A stretch of 6,982 nt of DNA from Thermoproteota archaeon (GTDB lineage: Archaea > Korarchaeota > JAOZGF01): positions 1 through 6,982 of the forward strand of contig JAOZGF010000281.1 of the NCBI GenBank assembly GCA_027491845.1, in the 5' to 3' direction. The notes beneath the pieces were generated by a model. It was not told the DNA's origin. It saw only the letters and a list, made by a program, of their open reading frames with translations, and did not search any database. Positions 3,979-6,982 of this stretch are shown piece by piece (within the stretch, counting starts at the first letter, position 1; every line of letters begins with the position of its first letter). The translations under genes and the position numbers were made by a program.

Positions 3979-5494
3979 CTCCATAAGCGATTTATCCCTT
4001 CCCGAAAAGAAGATCCTTGAAGCACTTAAGGAAAGGGAGACAGCGACTGTAGAAGACCTCTTGGCTGAGACAAAGCTCAGTCACTCGACAATTGCGAGGT
4101 CTTTCCTAAAACTAGACAAACTAGGCCTTATACGCCTAAAGAAAAGCCAATTGTTAAAGGTTAAACTTACCAAGGAAGCTGAAAAGTACGTGGAGGAGGG
4201 CTTGCCTGAGAAAAAGGTGGCAGGGGCCCTGTTAAACCTAGGTGAGGTTGAAATCAATGAACTTGTCAGCAGGACGGGCTTACCCGAAAAAATTGTAACG
4301 ATAGGGCTAGGCCTCCTGAGAAAAAAGAGCGCCGTTGAAATAAGGAAGGTGAAAGGAAAGACATTGTTTTCCCCTTCAGCGAAGTGCAGGGAATTCGTTG
4401 AAAAGGAATCAAGAGAAGAAAAGGTCTTAAAAGAAATTAGACATGGAAAGGAACCATGTTCATTAGATAAGGAAGTTATTGAGGATTTGAAAAGAAGAGG
4501 GCTCGTCAGCATTTCAAGAAAAAAGGTTTTAACTGCTAGAATAACTTCAGAGGGAGTTAAAGTAGCAGGTAAAATAAGTGTGAAGCCATCCATAACGCTC
4601 CTCTCACCATCCCTGATAACGAGCGGTAAATGGAGAGAATGTGAGTTTAAGAAATACGACGTCATTTCACCTGTAAAGCCTAGGGCTATAGGCAGAAGAC
4701 ATCCGTTAACATGGCTTCTAAACGAGATAAGAAGAATATGGCTTGAAATGGGCTTTAAAGAAGTTGAAGGACCGCTGGTGGAGCTGTCATTCTGGTGCTT
4801 CGACGCCCTCTATCAACCACAGGATCACCCTGCAAGGGAGCTGGCGGACACCCTGTACTTGGCTAACCCTGACAAGGGGGAGCTACCATCCCCTGAAATC
4901 GTCAAGAGGGTTAAGGAAACCCATGAAAACGGTTGGAAAACAGGTTCCAAAGGCTGGAGGTACAAGTGGGATCACGAAGAAGCGAGATCACTGGTTTTAA
5001 GGACGCACACAACAAGTGTTTCAGCAAGGATGCTTGCAGAAATAAAGCCTCCTGCAAGGATATTTTCCATTGGAAAGGTTTACAGGAGAGAGAACCTTGA
5101 CCCAGTTAGGTTACATGAATTTTACCAGGTTGAGGGCATCGTCGTCAGCGAGGAAGTAACGTTCAGGGACTTACTTGGCTACTTAAAGATCTTCTTTTCA
5201 AAGTTAGGGTTTAGGAAAGTTAGGTTTAGACCTGGATATTTCCCTTATACTGAGATGTCTGTTGAACCTGAAGTTTACGATGGAAAGAGAGGGAAATGGA
5301 TTGAATTAGGTGGTGCAGGTATCTTTAGACCTGAAGTTGTCATGCCTCTTCTTAACAAAGACGTACCTGTACTGGCATGGGGGCTTGGCCCAGAGAGACT
5401 TCTCATGAATTTGCTTGAAACAGGTGACATAAGGTTTCCTTACAAAAACAATTTAAAATGGCTCAGGGAAACTCCTCAAAAACCCATGACGTGA
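3968..5494 (+). CDS. pheS: Phenylalanyl-tRNA synthetase alpha subunit, archaeal type
   Basis: The catalytic subunit of the alpha2beta2 enzyme that charges tRNA-Phe with phenylalanine, using ATP, in the cytoplasm. At 508 aa it is the normal archaeal length. Residues 1-205 look like successive winged-helix modules, as in the tRNA-binding N-terminus of archaeal and eukaryotic alpha subunits (LSLPEKKILEAL at 9-20 begins the first). The class II core follows: motif 1 around HPLTWLLNEIRRIW (245-258) to EVEGP (265-269); FWCFDALYQPQDHPAREL (275-292); RTHTTSVSARML (345-356); motif 2 with YRRENLDPVRLHEFYQ (372-387); ELGGAGIFRPEV (446-457); and motif 3 AWGLGPERLLM (470-480) with Arg477. The start is a TTG at 3968 behind AAAGGAGGGAG; no ATG, GTG or TTG lies near it in frame, and the N-terminus fits the family. 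It is followed after 5 nt by pheT. Divergent from the PDCD5-family gene. Confidence 0.96.
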   Translation: MTGNSISDLSLPEKKILEALKERETATVEDLLAETKLSHSTIARSFLKLDKLGLIRLKKSQLLKVKLTKEAEKYVEEGLPEKKVAGALLNLGEVEINELVSRTGLPEKIVTIGLGLLRKKSAVEIRKVKGKTLFSPSAKCREFVEKESREEKVLKEIRHGKEPCSLDKEVIEDLKRRGLVSISRKKVLTARITSEGVKVAGKISVKPSITLLSPSLITSGKWRECEFKKYDVISPVKPRAIGRRHPLTWLLNEIRRIWLEMGFKEVEGPLVELSFWCFDALYQPQDHPARELADTLYLANPDKGELPSPEIVKRVKETHENGWKTGSKGWRYKWDHEEARSLVLRTHTTSVSARMLAEIKPPARIFSIGKVYRRENLDPVRLHEFYQVEGIVVSEEVTFRDLLGYLKIFFSKLGFRKVRFRPGYFPYTEMSVEPEVYDGKRGKWIELGGAGIFRPEVVMPLLNKDVPVLAWGLGPERLLMNLLETGDIRFPYKNNLKWLRETPQKPMT

Positions 5495-5499
5495 TTTAA

Positions 5500-6982
5500 A
5501 TGCCTGTAATCTCCATAAATATAGATGACTTAATCAAGCTACTCGGCAGAAAATTGTCAATGCAGGACTTAACAAATACCCTGGCCATGATAGGGACTCC
5601 TCCTGAAAGAACGCATGAAAACGAGGTTGACATAGAGGTTTTCCCAAATAGACCAGACATGTTAAGTGTCGAAGGAGTTGCTAGAAGCTTAAAAACGTTC
5701 TTGGGAATAAGTAAAGGAATAACGAGGTACAGCGTAGGGAAAAGTAGGGTGAAAGTCATAGTTTATGAAGGCATTTCCAGAGTTAGACCCTACATAGTTT
5801 GCGGCATAATAAGGAATATAAGGTTCACAGATGAATTCATCAGGCAAGTGATGCAGTTACAGGAGAAACTCCATGAAACCCATGGAAGGAAAAGGAGAAA
5901 GGTTTCCATTGGACTGCATGACTTGGACAAGGTGCATCCTCCCTTCAAATACCTAGCTGTTGAGCCTTCAACAGTTGAGTTTGTTCCTTTGGGCTCAACA
6001 GAGAAAATGAATTTGAAAGAAATCATTGAAAAACATCCCAAAGGGATCCTGTATGGACACATACTGGAAAAACATAGGGAATACCCGATATTAATGGATT
6101 CAAGGTCCAATGTCCTCTCTTTTCCGCCCATAATAAATAGTACGCTGACGGAGGTTACTGAAAACACAAGGAACTTGTTTGTGGATGTAACAGGGCTGGA
6201 TCTTGAAGCATGCCATAAGGCCTTAGTGATCCTCGCTACAGCCTTCGCCGAAAGGAAATGTGAACTGGAAACAGTGGCAATTAATTACCCGGACAAGACA
6301 ATTATCACTCCAGACCTCTCATCAACGCTTATGGAGCTGAAAACAAGCTATGTTAACACGCTCTTAGGCCTTAATCTAGATCCTGAAAGGGTTAAGGACT
6401 TACTTGAAAAAATGGGCTTTGGAGCTAGCGTAGAGGGCGAAAAACTCATCGTTGAAGTTCCCGCTTACAGGACAGACATAATGCACCCCATCGACCTAGT
6501 TGAAGACGTGGCCATAGCATACGGATACGACAGATTCCTTCCAACCCTGCCAAACTTTAACACCATCGGAGAAAGAAATAGCGCTGTGGAGAAGGTAAAT
6601 GTGGTAAGGGTAGTGATGGTTGGAATGGGTTTCATCGAAGTAGTTAACTTCACCCAAACAAGCCTCCAAGACCTAACCGAAAACTTCCGTCAAAAGGAAG
6701 TCAACGGAATAGTGCACATAAAAAATCCTGTGTCAGAGGAATACCGCTACCTAAGGAATACTTTGCAGCCAGGAATACTCAGGACACTTGAAAGAAACAA
6801 GAAACAGGAGATGCCGCAACTCATTTTCGAGATTGGGAAGGTTTTTAGGAAAAACGAGGCAATAGATACGCGTGTCCAAGAAAACACTTACTTATGCGCG
6901 GCGATAACCCACAGTAAAGCGAACTTCACAGACATAAAGTCAGCCCTCACAACCCTCATGAACAACTTTGTTAAGGAGTGGA
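5500..6982 (+). CDS. pheT: Phenylalanyl-tRNA synthetase beta subunit, archaeal type (3' end missing)
   Basis: The second synthetase subunit, which holds the editing site that hydrolyses Tyr-tRNA-Phe. From the ATG at 5500 the frame is open for 494 codons to the window edge; archaeal PheT is usually about 540-560 aa, so roughly 50-60 residues are missing. The N-terminus (MPVISINIDDLIKLLG) and VDIEVFPNRPDMLSVEGVAR (43-62) are typical. A B3/B4 editing region spans about 90-260, with KVSIGLHDLDKVHPPF (134-149) and INSTLTEVTENTRNLFVDVTG (212-232, quoted in part by its ends). The B5 domain ends with VPAYRTDIMHP (320-330) and DLVEDVAIAYGYDRF (332-346). A catalytic-like core follows from about 360, with NPVSEEYRYLRNTL (409-422) and IFEIGKVFR (442-450). 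It starts 5 nt after the pheS stop; GTGAT (5491-5495), part of the GGAGGTGATC anti-SD complement, overlaps that stop and is the only ribosome signal. Translational coupling to pheS is likely. Confidence 0.95.
   Translation, partial: MPVISINIDDLIKLLGRKLSMQDLTNTLAMIGTPPERTHENEVDIEVFPNRPDMLSVEGVARSLKTFLGISKGITRYSVGKSRVKVIVYEGISRVRPYIVCGIIRNIRFTDEFIRQVMQLQEKLHETHGRKRRKVSIGLHDLDKVHPPFKYLAVEPSTVEFVPLGSTEKMNLKEIIEKHPKGILYGHILEKHREYPILMDSRSNVLSFPPIINSTLTEVTENTRNLFVDVTGLDLEACHKALVILATAFAERKCELETVAINYPDKTIITPDLSSTLMELKTSYVNTLLGLNLDPERVKDLLEKMGFGASVEGEKLIVEVPAYRTDIMHPIDLVEDVAIAYGYDRFLPTLPNFNTIGERNSAVEKVNVVRVVMVGMGFIEVVNFTQTSLQDLTENFRQKEVNGIVHIKNPVSEEYRYLRNTLQPGILRTLERNKKQEMPQLIFEIGKVFRKNEAIDTRVQENTYLCAAITHSKANFTDIKSALTTLMNNFVKEW

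Noticed and set aside
4081..4665. Long minus-strand open frame (194 codons) opposite pheS
   Set aside because: The plus strand is unmistakably pheS, and the antisense peptide is Ser/Leu/Phe-rich as expected for a shadow frame.
4743..5000. Plus-strand 85-codon frame inside pheS
   Set aside because: Overlaps the conserved class II core of pheS in another frame; composition is that of a shadow.
5496..6653. Minus-strand open frames at 5496-5759, 5790-6167 and 6465-6653
   Set aside because: All are antisense to pheT, whose protein matches the family along its full visible length.

Overview
The window looks archaeal. The reasons are archaeal-type PheS and PheT subunits, a PDCD5/TFAR19-family protein (archaea and eukaryotes only), a HerA/FtsK-superfamily ATPase of archaeal style, TATA/BRE-like elements about 25-27 nt before likely transcript starts, TTG/GTG starts next to strong GGAGG sites, and AGG/AGA-dominated arginine codons. 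Base composition is moderately AT-rich. A Thermoproteota/Bathyarchaeia-like source would fit, but I cannot fix the lineage from the sequence.

Layout. (a) 1-137, minus strand: the 5' end of a gene absent from simple ATG ORF scans. It has a perfect Shine-Dalgarno (SD) site, a TTG start and a signal peptide with a lipobox-like LVSC; the rest lies off the left edge. (b) 138-269: a compact divergent promoter region with a symmetric TTTATAAA element and a second TATA element embedded in a 14-bp perfect palindrome. (c) 270-2792, plus: an 840-aa membrane-anchored HerA/VirB4-like ATPase, probably translated from a leaderless mRNA. (d) 2817-3645, minus: a two-gene unit convergent with the ATPase, with a PDCD5-family protein first and a PaaI-like hotdog thioesterase second. 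(e) 3646-3967: a 322-bp divergent control region between the PDCD5 gene and pheS. It holds facing TATA elements, a nested inverted repeat between them, and a pheS leader with a strong hairpin and a CCTCC that can pair with the pheS SD. A 60-codon leaderless ORF also fits in this leader. (f) 3968-6982, plus: pheS (508 aa) and pheT (494 codons seen, running off the right edge), an operon with a 5-nt gap.

Function. pheS and pheT encode the two subunits of the alpha2beta2 phenylalanyl-tRNA synthetase: alpha carries the catalytic site, beta the B3/B4 editing domain. The PDCD5 protein is a housekeeping nucleic-acid-associated factor and the thioesterase a small CoA-ester hydrolase; their pairing has no obvious metabolic logic. 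The ATPase has intact Walker A and B motifs and two N-terminal membrane segments, which suggests a membrane-fixed nucleic-acid or protein translocase. No nurA, mre11, rad50 or secretion partner is visible here. I see no tRNA, rRNA, CRISPR array, insertion sequence or prophage signature.

The least ordinary parts are the structured pheS leader, the palindromic ATPase promoter, the truncated lipoprotein-like gene, and the orphan membrane ATPase.
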